A stretch of 64,000 nucleotides of DNA from CAWDZK01 sp963726615 (GTDB taxonomy: Bacteria > Actinomycetota > Actinomycetes > JACCUZ01), in NCBI GenBank assembly GCA_963726615.1, contig CAVSCX010000011.1:744001-808000 (forward strand). The letters run 5' to 3'. Positions 41,905-50,116 of the stretch are shown in pieces (position 1 is the stretch's first letter; each line of letters opens with the position of its first letter). Position numbers and translations under genes: made by a program. The notes beneath the pieces were generated by a model, which was not told the DNA's origin, did no database searches, and saw nothing but the letters and a program-made list of their open reading frames with translations.

Positions 41905-42975
41905 ATGCGTCTCGCCCGCCCTGCCGCCGCGCTCGCCGCGGCTGTCGCCGCCGTCGCCCTGACCGCCACCCCGGCCTCCGCGGCCGCACCCAACGACCCG
42001 CTGTACGCCAAGCAGTACGGCCCGCAGCAGGTCCACGCCGAGCAGGCCTGGGCGACCAGCACCGGTGCCGGCGCCGTCATCGCGGTGGTCGACACCGGCG
42101 TCGACCTCGGCCACGAGGACCTCCAGGGCCAGCTGGTCCCCGGGGCCACCTTCACCTGCGGCACCCAGCCGTCGCCGTGCGGCAACGGCGACTACCGCGG
42201 ACCGGACGGGGTCAACGACGGCGACGAGCACGGCACCCACGTGTCCGGCATCGCCGCCGCAGCGACGAACAACGGTGTCGGCATCGCCGGTGTGGCACCG
42301 GGGGCCAAGATCATGCCGGTCAAGGTGCTCGAGGCCGGCAGCGGCTCCTACACCGACATCGCGGCGGGGGTCCGGTACGCGGCCGACCACGGCGCCGACG
42401 TCATCAACATGAGCCTCGGCGGCCTCCAGGGCACGCAGGCACTGACGCTGACCGGTCTCGAGACCGAGCTGCAGGACGCCATCACCTACGCGGTGGGCAA
42501 AGGCGTGGCGGTAATCGCCGCCGCGGGCAACGACAGCGTCCCGCTGTGCAACGAGCCCGGCTTCGACGACGGGGTGATGTGCGTGACGTCGACCGACAAG
42601 CGCGAGGCACGCAGCGCGTTCAGCAGCGGCCCGCTGAAGCCCGACCTGATGGCCGTCGCCGCCCCGGGTGGCTCGCTGCTGCCCGTCTGCGGCGAGGACG
42701 TCGTGTCCACCGTGCCGGCCGGCACCAGCAGCTCCGGCGCGACCTGCGGCTACGGCAACAACTACGACGAGTACGCCGGCACCTCGATGGCGACACCCCA
42801 CGTCGCCGGCGTGGCTGCCCTGCTCGCGGCCCAGGGCCGCTCGGTGAGCAACATCTACGCGACGCTCACCTCCACCGCCCGCACCCCGGTCACCGGGCTG
42901 CGCGGGGTGTTCACCCCGGCGTACGGCTACGGCATCGTCGACGCGGCCGCTGCGGTGGCGGCTCCCCTGGGCTGA
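41905..42975 (+). CDS. Secreted subtilisin-like serine protease (S8 family)
   Basis: 356 residues. The ATG at 41905 has AGGAGA upstream. Signal peptide about 1-27 (Ala-rich, ending TPASAAA), with essentially no pro-domain after it, which is unusual for a secreted subtilase. Catalytic triad: Asp63 in VVDTGVDLGH, His109 in DEHGTHVSG, Ser294 in GTSMATPHVAG; the oxyanion Asn is in AAAGNDS. Four Cys in two loops (CGTQPSPC and others) suggest disulfides. It is exported, with a likely nutritional or envelope role. A strong terminator follows. Confidence 0.9.
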   Translation: MRLARPAAALAAAVAAVALTATPASAAAPNDPLYAKQYGPQQVHAEQAWATSTGAGAVIAVVDTGVDLGHEDLQGQLVPGATFTCGTQPSPCGNGDYRGPDGVNDGDEHGTHVSGIAAAATNNGVGIAGVAPGAKIMPVKVLEAGSGSYTDIAAGVRYAADHGADVINMSLGGLQGTQALTLTGLETELQDAITYAVGKGVAVIAAAGNDSVPLCNEPGFDDGVMCVTSTDKREARSAFSSGPLKPDLMAVAAPGGSLLPVCGEDVVSTVPAGTSSSGATCGYGNNYDEYAGTSMATPHVAGVAALLAAQGRSVSNIYATLTSTARTPVTGLRGVFTPAYGYGIVDAAAAVAAPLG

Positions 42976-43018
42976 CGCCTCAGAGCGACCGCTGACCTCG
43001 GCAGGAGTCAGCGGGGGC

Positions 43019-43053
43019 GCGAGGGCCGGACGGGTCTCCCGTCCGGTCCTCGC
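43019..43053 (+). terminator. Intrinsic-type terminator hairpin after the subtilase
   Basis: 16-bp stem (43019-43034 with 43038-43053, one G-T pair) closing on a TCT loop, 44 bp after the protease stop codon. Confidence 0.8.
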
Positions 43054-43174
43054 CGCGCCCCGGGTTGCCGACGCGGAATGGGCCGGAATCGTCCGGTCCG
43101 CCCGGGGCAGGATGTCCGGACACGGCCGGTGAAACCCCGGCACATCGCGACTCCCCGGACCCGGCCCCGGCGGC

Positions 43175-43180
43175 TACGTT
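43175..43180 (+). promoter_or_regulatory. -10 element, leaderless promoter
   Basis: TACGTT ends 6 nt before the ATG at 43187. Confidence 0.55.
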
Positions 43181-43186
43181 CGGAGC

Positions 43187-43735
43187 ATGGGCCGCCACGA
43201 AGCGCAACCGGGCGGCGCCGGTCGACGCCGGCTGGTCGCGGCGGCCGCGGGCGCCGTCGTCGTGGCCCTGCTCGTGGCACTGCTCGTGACCACCGTCGTG
43301 CTGCGCGGCGGCTCGGACACCGCCACTGGACCCGCGACGGGGGCGGGACCGTCCGGGACCGCCCTTCCGCTGTCGGCCGGTACCGGCCCGAGCAGTCCCG
43401 CCACGCCCTCGACCAGCCCTTCCAGCCCTTCCAGCCCTTCCAGCCCCTCGACCACTGGGAGCCCTGCCGGGTCGGGCTCGCCGAGCATGGCGATGGGGCC
43501 GACGCTGGAGCTCCGTGCGGTCGGCACCAGCTGGGTCCAGGTCCGCGGCCCGGCCGACCGGGTCCTGGTCGCCCGCATCTTCCGCAAGGGCGACACAGCC
43601 ACCTTCCGCCAGCGCCGCCTGCACGTGACCCTCGGGAACGCCGGGGCGGTGCGGCTGGTGGCGAACGGCATGCCGGTCGAGCCCGGCCGGCCCGGACAGG
43701 TGCTGCTGATGACCGTGGTCCGCGGCGGCGACTAG
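43187..43735 (+). CDS. Membrane-anchored protein with RodZ C-terminal (DUF4115-like) domain
   Basis: 182 residues. A basic N-terminus and a single transmembrane helix (about 15-39) are followed by a Ser/Pro/Thr-rich extracellular stalk that includes SPSSPSSPSSPS, encoded by a 9-bp tandem repeat near 43418-43447. A beta-rich C-terminal domain (about 106-180, LELRAVGTSWVQVRG ... VRLVANGMPVEPGRPGQVLLMTV) resembles the RodZ C-terminal domain. The cytoplasmic helix-turn-helix of RodZ is missing. A cell-wall role is plausible but unproven. Confidence 0.72.
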   Translation: MGRHEAQPGGAGRRRLVAAAAGAVVVALLVALLVTTVVLRGGSDTATGPATGAGPSGTALPLSAGTGPSSPATPSTSPSSPSSPSSPSTTGSPAGSGSPSMAMGPTLELRAVGTSWVQVRGPADRVLVARIFRKGDTATFRQRRLHVTLGNAGAVRLVANGMPVEPGRPGQVLLMTVVRGGD

Positions 43736-43764
43736 CCCAGCGGCCTGCCGGGCGCCCGGGCCCG

Positions 43765-44790
43765 TCAGCCGAAGAAGACCTCGGCCTCGGCGTACAGGTG
43801 CGGGTCGACAAGCTTGAGGACCGTGGTGGCGTCGGTGAGCGGCACCCGCTCGATCTCGGTGCCGCGCAGCGCGACCATCGTCCCCCAGTCGCCGTCGTTG
43901 ACGGCGTCGATCGCGTGCAGGCCGAACCGGGTGGCCAGCCAGCGGTCGCGGGCCGTGGGCGTGCCGCCGCGCTGGATGTGCCCGAGCACCGTGGTGCGGG
44001 CCTCCTTGCCGGTGCGCTTCTCGATCTCCTTCTCCAGCACCTGGCCGATGCCCCCGAGCCTTACGTGGCCGAACGCGTCGAGCTCGCCGTCGGACAGCGT
44101 CATCGTGCCCTCGGCCGGGGTGGCGCCCTCGGACACCACGAGGATGGGCGAGTAGTGGCTCTCGAAGCGCGACTCGACGTACTCGCACACCTTGTCGATG
44201 TCGAACGGCACCTCGGGGATGAGGATGATGTTCGCGCCACCGGCCATGCCGGCGTGCAGCGCGATCCAGCCCGCGTGCCGGCCCATCACCTCGACGATGA
44301 GCGCGCGGTGGTGCGACTCGGCCGTCGTGTGCAGCCGGTCGATGGCCTCCATCGCGACGTTGACCGCGGTGTCGAACCCGAAGGTGTAGTCGGTCGCGTT
44401 GAGGTCGTTGTCGATCGTCTTGGGCACGCCGACGACGTGCACGCCGTGCTCGTGCAGCTTGGTCGCGACGCCGAGGGTGTCCTCTCCCCCGATGGCGACC
44501 AGCGCGTCCACGCCGAGGTCCTTGAGGTTGTGCTCGATCTTCTCGACCCCGCCGTCAATCTTGAACGGGTTGGTGCGCGACGAGCCGAGGATCGTGCCGC
44601 CCCGGGGCAGGATGCCGCGCACAGCGTTCACGTCCAGCGGCGTCGTCACCCCCTCGATCGGGCCGCGCCAGCCGTCGCGGAAGCCGACGAACTCGTGCTC
44701 GTAGACCGACACGCCCTTCCGCACGACAGCACGGATCACGGCATTCAGACCTGGACAGTCACCGCCACCGGTGAGGACTCCGATTCGCAT
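43765..44790 (-). CDS. pfp: 6-phosphofructokinase, probably pyrophosphate-dependent
   Basis: 341 residues of the actinobacterial group III PFK family. It phosphorylates fructose 6-phosphate in glycolysis. Seen: LTGGGDCPGLNAVIR, AIGGEDTLGVATK, GVPKTIDNDL (catalytic TIDND), VEVMGRHAGWIA, LGHIQRGGTPTARDR. The phosphate-donor positions are Asp104 (GGEDT) and Lys124 (PKTIDND), the combination typical of PPi-using enzymes; ATP enzymes have Gly at 104. The ATG has a leaderless -10 element and is divergent from the DUF1028 gene. Confidence 0.88.
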   Translation of the reverse strand: MRIGVLTGGGDCPGLNAVIRAVVRKGVSVYEHEFVGFRDGWRGPIEGVTTPLDVNAVRGILPRGGTILGSSRTNPFKIDGGVEKIEHNLKDLGVDALVAIGGEDTLGVATKLHEHGVHVVGVPKTIDNDLNATDYTFGFDTAVNVAMEAIDRLHTTAESHHRALIVEVMGRHAGWIALHAGMAGGANIILIPEVPFDIDKVCEYVESRFESHYSPILVVSEGATPAEGTMTLSDGELDAFGHVRLGGIGQVLEKEIEKRTGKEARTTVLGHIQRGGTPTARDRWLATRFGLHAIDAVNDGDWGTMVALRGTEIERVPLTDATTVLKLVDPHLYAEAEVFFG

Positions 44791-44797
44791 GAGTTGC

Positions 44798-44803
44798 ACC
44801 CTA
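44798..44803 (-). promoter_or_regulatory. -10 element, leaderless promoter of pfp
   Basis: TAGGGT (reverse strand) ends 7 nt before the pfp ATG. Confidence 0.6.
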
Positions 44804-44813
44804 GGCACCCCGT

Positions 44814-44819
44814 TAGGGT
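44814..44819 (+). promoter_or_regulatory. -10 element, leaderless promoter of the DUF1028 gene
   Basis: TAGGGT ends 6 nt before the ATG at 44826. It lies back-to-back with the pfp promoter, 10 bp between the two -10 boxes. Confidence 0.6.
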
Positions 44820-44825
44820 CCGGTC

Positions 44826-45641
44826 ATGACGTTCTCAGTCGTCGGACGCTCGGAGGACGGCACGGCACTCGGCGTCGCCGTCGCCTCGAAGTTCCTCGCC
44901 GTCGGTGCCGCCGTGCCCGCCGCCGAGGCCCAGATCGGCGCGGTCGCGACCCAGTCCTACGCCAACCTGGCCTACCGGCCGGACGGCCTGGCGATGCTGC
45001 GCTCCGGCCGCGGGGCGCAGGACACGCTCGACGCGCTCGTGGCCGGGGACGAGGGCCGGGTCCAGCGGCAGGCGGGGTTGGTCGACGCCCACGGCGGTGC
45101 GGCGACGTACACCGGCGTCGGCTGCCACCCCTGGGCCGGCGGCCGAACCGGCGAGGGCTACGCCGTGCAGGGCAACATCCTGGTCGGCCCCGAGGTCGTC
45201 GAGGCCATGGAGTCGGCCTGGCTGGGCTCCGCCGGCGAACCCCTCGCCGTACGGCTGCTGAGCGCTCTCGCTGCCGGTGACGACGCGGGCGGCGACCGGC
45301 GCGGGCGGCAGAGTGCCGCCCTGCTCGTCGCCCGCCGCGGCGGCGGGTACGGCGGGCAGTCCGACATCGAGGTCGACCTGCGGGTCGACGACCACGCCGC
45401 GCCGGTCGCCGAGCTGCACCGGCTGCACGACCTGCACCACCTGTACTTCGGCCGGCCGGACCCGGCGACGCTGCTGCCGCTGGAGGGTGAGCTGGCCGCG
45501 GAGGTGGCGGCGCGCCTCTCCGCGCTCGGGCACCCGACGCTGGACGACTGGGCCGGGGTCGAGAACTTCGAGGAACGCATGGTCGACGGTGCGATCGACC
45601 CGCTGGTCCTCGACCAGCTGCGGGCGAAGAGCGAGGTCTGA
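44826..45641 (+). CDS. DUF1028 (Ntn-hydrolase-like) protein
   Basis: 271 residues. The conserved start TFSVVGRSEDGTALGVAVASKFLAVGAAVPAAEA, then GAVATQSYANLAYRPDGLAML and GCHPWAGGRTGEGYAVQGNILVG define DUF1028, a family with an Ntn-hydrolase-type fold and no settled activity. The C-terminal part includes the family's DDHAAPVAELHRL segment. It ends 4 bp before glycerol kinase on the same strand, so the two are probably co-expressed; the functional link is unknown. Confidence 0.88.
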   Translation: MTFSVVGRSEDGTALGVAVASKFLAVGAAVPAAEAQIGAVATQSYANLAYRPDGLAMLRSGRGAQDTLDALVAGDEGRVQRQAGLVDAHGGAATYTGVGCHPWAGGRTGEGYAVQGNILVGPEVVEAMESAWLGSAGEPLAVRLLSALAAGDDAGGDRRGRQSAALLVARRGGGYGGQSDIEVDLRVDDHAAPVAELHRLHDLHHLYFGRPDPATLLPLEGELAAEVAARLSALGHPTLDDWAGVENFEERMVDGAIDPLVLDQLRAKSEV

Positions 45642-45645
45642 GCCC

Positions 45646-47109
45646 ATGGCCGTGCTCGCCATCGACGCCGGGACCACCGGGGTGACGGCGCTTGTCGTCG
45701 ACGAGACGGGCTCGGTCGTGGCCCGTGGGTACGAGGAGTTCCCGCAGCACTTCCCGCGGCCGGGCTGGGTCGAGCACGAGCCGGAGCAGATCTGGCAGGC
45801 GACGCTGGCCGCCTGCCGGCAGGCGCTGAACGGGCAGTCGGTCAGCGCGGTCGGCATCACCAACCAGCGCGAGACGGCCGTGCTGTGGGACCGGTCGTCC
45901 CTCGCCGCGCCGCGCCGCGCGGTGGTGTGGCAGGACCGCCGCTCCAGCGGCGTGTGCGACCGCCTGCGGGACGCCGGGCACGAGGACCGGGTCCGCGAGC
46001 TGACCGGCCTGCGCTTCGACCCGTACTTCACCGGCACGAAGCTCTGCTGGCTGGCCGAGCACGACGAGTCCTGGGCCGGCGTCGTCGGCGGCTCGGTGGT
46101 GGTCGGCACTGTCGACTCCTACCTCGTCGCGCGGCTCACCGGCGGAGCCCGGCACGTGACCGACGCGTCGAACGCGTCCCGCACGCTGCTCTTCGACCTC
46201 GCCGCCGGCGAGTGGTCCGACGAGCTGTGCGAGCTGCTGTCGGTGCCGCGCGCCGCACTGCCCGAGGTGGTGCCGTCGTACGGCGAGGTCGGCCGCACCG
46301 CGCCGGCCGCGTTCCTCGGGCTCGACCTGCCGATCGCCGGCATCGCCGGGGACCAGCAGGCCGCGTTGTTCGGGCAGGCCTGCTTCGGCGCGGGCGAGTC
46401 GAAGTGCACCTACGGCACCGGCTCGTTCGTCCTCGTCAACACCGGGGCGACGCTCGAGCGCTCGGACGAAGGCCTGCTCAGCACCGTCGCCTGGATGGCG
46501 CCGGACCGGACGCTGACCTACGCCCTCGAGGGCGCGATCTTCGTCACCGGCTCGGCGGTGCAGTGGCTGCGCGACGGTGTGCGGATCGTCGACGCCGCCG
46601 CCGAGACCGAGGCGCTGGCGGCGTCCGTGCCCGACAGCGGCGGTGTGGTGTTCGTCCCTGCGTTGACCGGGCTCGGGGCGCCGGACTGGGACCCGACCGC
46701 GCGCGGTGCCATCTTCGGCATCACCCGCGGGACGACCCGCGCCCACGTCGTACGGGCGACGCTGGAGGCCATCGCCTTCGAGGTGCGCGACGTCGTCGGG
46801 CTGCTGCCGCGGATCACGACGTTGCGCGTCGACGGCGGCGCGTCGGCCAACAACCTGCTGATGCAGCTCCAGGCGGACACCCTGGCCATGCCGGTCGAGC
46901 GACCCGAGGTGCTCGAGACCACCGGCCTCGGCGCGGCCTTCCTCGCCGGACTGGGAACGGGGGTCTGGTCCTCGACCGACGAGCTGGCCTCGACCTGGGC
47001 GCTGGACCGGGAGTTCCAGCCGAGCGACGCCGCCGACGAGGCGCGCGACACGGCGTACCGCCGGTGGCGCGCGGCAGTGGAACGGGCCAAGGGGTGGGAC
47101 GCGCTCTAG
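45646..47109 (+). CDS. glpK: Glycerol kinase (FGGY family)
   Basis: 487 residues. It phosphorylates glycerol to glycerol 3-phosphate. Conserved FGGY features: AIDAGTTGVTALVVDE, VGITNQRET, AVVWQDRRS, GIAGDQQAALFGQACF, CTYGTGSFVLVNTG and the C-terminal FGGY signature region VDGGASANNLLMQLQAD. The GlpK-type GDQQAALFGQ and TGTGSF blocks favour glycerol over other sugars. It is preceded by DUF1028 (4-bp gap). No glpF or glpD neighbours are present. Confidence 0.9.
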   Translation: MAVLAIDAGTTGVTALVVDETGSVVARGYEEFPQHFPRPGWVEHEPEQIWQATLAACRQALNGQSVSAVGITNQRETAVLWDRSSLAAPRRAVVWQDRRSSGVCDRLRDAGHEDRVRELTGLRFDPYFTGTKLCWLAEHDESWAGVVGGSVVVGTVDSYLVARLTGGARHVTDASNASRTLLFDLAAGEWSDELCELLSVPRAALPEVVPSYGEVGRTAPAAFLGLDLPIAGIAGDQQAALFGQACFGAGESKCTYGTGSFVLVNTGATLERSDEGLLSTVAWMAPDRTLTYALEGAIFVTGSAVQWLRDGVRIVDAAAETEALAASVPDSGGVVFVPALTGLGAPDWDPTARGAIFGITRGTTRAHVVRATLEAIAFEVRDVVGLLPRITTLRVDGGASANNLLMQLQADTLAMPVERPEVLETTGLGAAFLAGLGTGVWSSTDELASTWALDREFQPSDAADEARDTAYRRWRAAVERAKGWDAL

Positions 47110-47128
47110 CCGGTGAGCCCGCCTGCGA

Positions 47129-47148
47129 GCACCAACGACGGCACAACG
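47129..47148 (+). repeat. GCACCAACGACGGC repeat, copy 1
   Basis: GCACCAACGACGGCACAACG lies between glpK and the DUF559-like gene. With the inverted copy at 47187-47200 it could form a long-range hairpin. Confidence 0.7.
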
Positions 47149-47186
47149 GCTCGCCGAGCCCTACAGCGCAACCCTTTGCCCCTTTC

Positions 47187-47200
47187 GCCGTCGTTGGTGC
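47187..47200 (-). repeat. GCACCAACGACGGC repeat, copy 2 (inverted)
   Basis: Exact reverse complement of the 14-bp core at 47129. The two form a 14-bp stem with a 44-nt loop, a possible terminator for glpK. Confidence 0.7.
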
Positions 47201-47280
47201 CTGTCCCCAGGGCTCGGCCGGCCGTCCACAGATCGCCGCGGGCGCCACCGCAGCAGCGCGGTGGGCGGCACCGTCGGGGG

Positions 47281-48189
47281 ATGCAGGTCGACGACGCGCT
47301 GCGCGCCCTCGGCGGAGCCGCCCGCTGGAAGCAGCTTCGGCGGCTGGTCTCGCGCGGCGCGATGGACAAGGCGTTGGCCGACGGGCGAGTGCTCAGAGCC
47401 GGTCGTGTCTGGCAGCTGGCCGATCGCGACCGGGCACTCACCGCCGCGCTGCAGGTTCGCGGCACCCGGAGCCACCGGTCGGCCGCGGCGTTCTGGGGTC
47501 TCTCCCTGCCTCCGTCCGACGACACCCGGCACGACGTGACCGTGCCGCACAAGGCGAGGAGAGCCGGTGTCCCGAGGGACGTCCACCTGCGGTACCGCGA
47601 CCTTCCCGAGCACGAGCGGGCCGTGGGAGTGACGTCAGCCCTGACAACCGTGATCGAGTGCTGTCGTGACCTGCCGCTGCGCGACGCCCTGTCCGTCGGC
47701 GACTCGGCACTGCGGTGCGGTCTCGTGGACATCGCGGAGCTCGAGACCGCAGCCGCTCGGTTGCGCGGCCCCGGTTCCGCGCTCGTCCGCACACGGGTGC
47801 GGCTGCTCGACGCCGGCGCCGCGAACGCGTTCGAGTCCTCGGCCCGTGCCGTGCTGATCGAGGCGGGGCAGCTCGGCTTCCGGCCGCAGCACAGCATCCG
47901 GCACGACGGCCGGTGGATCGGACGAGTCGATCTCGCCGATCCTGTGCTGCGCATCGTCGTGGAGTGCGAGGGCTTCGCCTTCCACAGCGACCGGGTGGCC
48001 TTCGCCAGGGACCTGGTCCGCTTCACCTCGTTGGTGGCCGCCGGCTGGCGACCACTGCGCTTCACCTGGGAGCAGGTGATGTTCGACCCCGAGTGGGTCG
48101 CGGCCCGGGTGGCCGACACCGTCGCCCTGGGTCGCCCGGCACCAACGACGGCAAAACGTGCCGCCAGGGCGCCGCGGAGCGCCGCCTGA
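47281..48189 (+). CDS. AbiEi-like / DUF559 endonuclease-fold protein
   Basis: 302 residues. The N-terminal winged-helix-like region (LGGAARWKQLRRLVSRGAMDKALADGRVLRAGRVWQL) resembles AbiEi antitoxin-type proteins. The C-terminal segment RVDLADPVLRIVVECEGFAFH followed by FARDLVRFTSLVAAGWRPLRFTWEQV fits the DUF559/Vsr-like PD-(D/E)XK nuclease fold (Asp, then ECEG). No partner toxin lies next to it. It is flanked by three copies of GCACCAACGACGGC, one within its 3' end (48139). Activity is unknown; an acquired module is possible. Confidence 0.75.
   Translation: MQVDDALRALGGAARWKQLRRLVSRGAMDKALADGRVLRAGRVWQLADRDRALTAALQVRGTRSHRSAAAFWGLSLPPSDDTRHDVTVPHKARRAGVPRDVHLRYRDLPEHERAVGVTSALTTVIECCRDLPLRDALSVGDSALRCGLVDIAELETAAARLRGPGSALVRTRVRLLDAGAANAFESSARAVLIEAGQLGFRPQHSIRHDGRWIGRVDLADPVLRIVVECEGFAFHSDRVAFARDLVRFTSLVAAGWRPLRFTWEQVMFDPEWVAARVADTVALGRPAPTTAKRAARAPRSAA
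48139..48152 (+). repeat. GCACCAACGACGGC repeat, copy 3
   Basis: A 14-bp exact match inside the 3' end of the DUF559-like gene, in the same orientation as copy 1. The similarity runs on as GCAAAACG versus GCACAACG. Confidence 0.7.
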
Positions 48190-48268
48190 GCCGTTCTGCC
48201 GTCTTCCGCGCTCCGGGATCTGCAGGCGGGGCCGGGCTGCCGGGGGGGCGGGCGGGGGGCGGGGCGGT

Positions 48269-48919
48269 TCAGCTGAGCTCGTCGTCGAGGCCCTGCTGGA
48301 TCGCGTAGCGGACGAGCTCGACCCGGTTGTGCAGCTGCAGCTTGTTCAGGGTGTTCTGGACGTGGTTCTGCACGGTGCGGTGGGACAGCACCAGCTTCTC
48401 CGCGATCTGCTTGTAGCCCATCCCCTTGGCGACCATCCGCAGCACCTCGGTCTCGCGGTCGGTCAGCTGCGGGGCCGGCGGGCCGGTCGCCGGGGCGACC
48501 GAGAGCCGGCGGTACTCCCCCAGCACCAGGCCCGCGAGGCCGGGCGTGAAGACCGCCTCGCCGACAGCGGTGCGCTCGACAGCCTCGAGCAGCTCCTCGC
48601 GCGACGCCGACTTCACCAGGTACCCCGTCGCGCCGGCCTTGACCGCCTCGAGGACGTCCTCGTGCTCGCCGCTCGCGGAGAGCACGAGCACCCGCATGGT
48701 CGGGTCGGCCTGCACCAGCTGACGGGTCACCTCGACCCCCGAGAGCACGGGTAGCTGGAGGTCGAGCACGACGACCTGGGGCCGGGCCGCCGGCGCCCGG
48801 CGGACCGCCTCGCCACCGTCGGCCGCGGTCGCCACCACCTCGTGCCCGGCCTCGGTCAGGTCGCGCGCCACCGACTCGCGCCACATCGGGTGGTCGTCGA
48901 CCACCATCACCCGCGTCAT
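48269..48919 (-). CDS. LuxR/NarL-family response regulator
   Basis: 216 residues. Receiver domain with Asp8/Asp9, phospho-acceptor Asp53 (VVVLDLQLP) and Lys103, then a LuxR helix-turn-helix LTDRETEVLRMVAKGMGYKQIAEKLVLSHRTVQNHVQNTLNKL. It pairs with the sensor kinase encoded 13 bp upstream on the same strand. The MacS-type kinase suggests the MacSR system of actinomycetes; target genes are not apparent. Confidence 0.9.
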   Translation of the reverse strand: MTRVMVVDDHPMWRESVARDLTEAGHEVVATAADGGEAVRRAPAARPQVVVLDLQLPVLSGVEVTRQLVQADPTMRVLVLSASGEHEDVLEAVKAGATGYLVKSASREELLEAVERTAVGEAVFTPGLAGLVLGEYRRLSVAPATGPPAPQLTDRETEVLRMVAKGMGYKQIAEKLVLSHRTVQNHVQNTLNKLQLHNRVELVRYAIQQGLDDELS

Positions 48920-48932
48920 CCGACTCCTCCGC

Positions 48933-50036
48933 TCAGCCCGCGACCGGCACGCGCAGCTCGACCTCGGTGCCGGCGCCGGGCGCCGACTCGACTGCCATCG
49001 TGCCGCCCAGGTCGCGGACCCGGCCCTCGATCGAGGCCGCCACGCCGAGCCGTCCCTCCGCCCGCGCCTCGGCCAGCCGGGCCGGCCCGAACCCGCGGCC
49101 GTCGTCGCGCACGCTCACCACGAGCTCGTGCCCCTCGTGCTCCAGCAGCACCCAGGCGCGGGCCGCCTCCCCTGCGTGGGTGGCGACGTTCGCCAGCGCC
49201 GCGCCCACGGCTGCGGCCACCTCGCGGGCCCGCGCCGCCGCCAGCAGCACCGGCGTCGCCGGGGTGGACACCGTGACCGAGGCCGAGGCGTACGACGCCA
49301 GCAGGGCCCGCAGGTCGACCTCGCCGCCGACCTCCTCGGGCGGCGCCCCGATCAGCGAGCGCAGCGCCTGCTCCTGCTCGGCGGCCAGGCGGCCGAGCTC
49401 GGCGGCCTCCCCCCCGGCCTCCCGCCCCTTCCGGCCCACCAGGGCCAGCACCTGCAGCACGCCGTCGTGGATGTCGCGGGAGAGCCGCTCGCGCTCCCGG
49501 GCGGCCGACTCGACGACCAGGGCCTGCGCCAGCGCCAGCTCGCCGCGCCGGGCCAGCCCCACGGTCCACCCCACCAGTGCGCCGGCGAGCAGCAGGAGCA
49601 CGATGTTGTTGGCGGTCGTGATGGTCAGCGTCTGGCGGTGCACCAGGTCTGCCGCCCCGATCGCCACCCCGGCCGCGAGGCCGGCCGACCAGCCGCCGCG
49701 GATGCCCACCGCCAGCACCGGCGCCGCCGCCCAGGTGACCGGCAGCGTCTGGGCGCCTGCGGCGATCCGGTCCGGGTCGTCGAGGAACAGCGACGAGACC
49801 ACCGCCGCGGCGCCGACGGCCAGGTCGAGCCCGACGACCGGCCAGCGGCGGCCGGCCGGCACGGCGTAGAGGCCGGCCACGACGACGGTCCACACCGCCA
49901 TCAGGCCGAGCACGACCCAGCCGCCGACCGGGTGCAGGTACTCGTCGTACCGCCGGGCGTAGGCGACCACGGCGTAGAGCAGGCCGAGGGCGCGGAACGC
50001 CGCCAGCACCCGCCACACGACGGTCTCGAAGCCCAC
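48933..50036 (-). CDS. Sensor histidine kinase (HPK7/MacS-like)
   Basis: 367 residues from the GTG at 50036 (GGGAGG nearby). About five to six N-terminal membrane helices with almost no extracellular loops, then the HisKA_3 dimerisation box ERERLSRDIHDGVLQVLALVG (phospho-His in DIHDG) and an ATPase domain with N-box-like AALANVATHAG, DDGRGFGPARLAEA and GTEVELRVPV. It belongs to the NarL-partner group, and the membrane layout matches MacS-type kinases. It is co-transcribed with its response regulator. Confidence 0.88.
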   Translation of the reverse strand: MGFETVVWRVLAAFRALGLLYAVVAYARRYDEYLHPVGGWVVLGLMAVWTVVVAGLYAVPAGRRWPVVGLDLAVGAAAVVSSLFLDDPDRIAAGAQTLPVTWAAAPVLAVGIRGGWSAGLAAGVAIGAADLVHRQTLTITTANNIVLLLLAGALVGWTVGLARRGELALAQALVVESAARERERLSRDIHDGVLQVLALVGRKGREAGGEAAELGRLAAEQEQALRSLIGAPPEEVGGEVDLRALLASYASASVTVSTPATPVLLAAARAREVAAAVGAALANVATHAGEAARAWVLLEHEGHELVVSVRDDGRGFGPARLAEARAEGRLGVAASIEGRVRDLGGTMAVESAPGAGTEVELRVPVAG

Positions 50037-50116
50037 GCCACGATCCTCCCGCACCGGGCGGCGCCGCTGCCGGTTCCGGCTCGCGGCGGGTCGGCCGCGT
50101 CGAACGCGTCCGGCCG

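Noticed and set aside
42980..44188. A 402-codon reverse-strand frame over the RodZ-like and pfp genes
   Set aside because: Shadow translation with Arg/Pro bias and no domain; both real genes in the area have clear motifs.
47281..48189. Complete AbiE toxin-antitoxin pair
   Set aside because: No AbiEii-type nucleotidyltransferase gene lies on either side; only the AbiEi-like/DUF559 protein is present.
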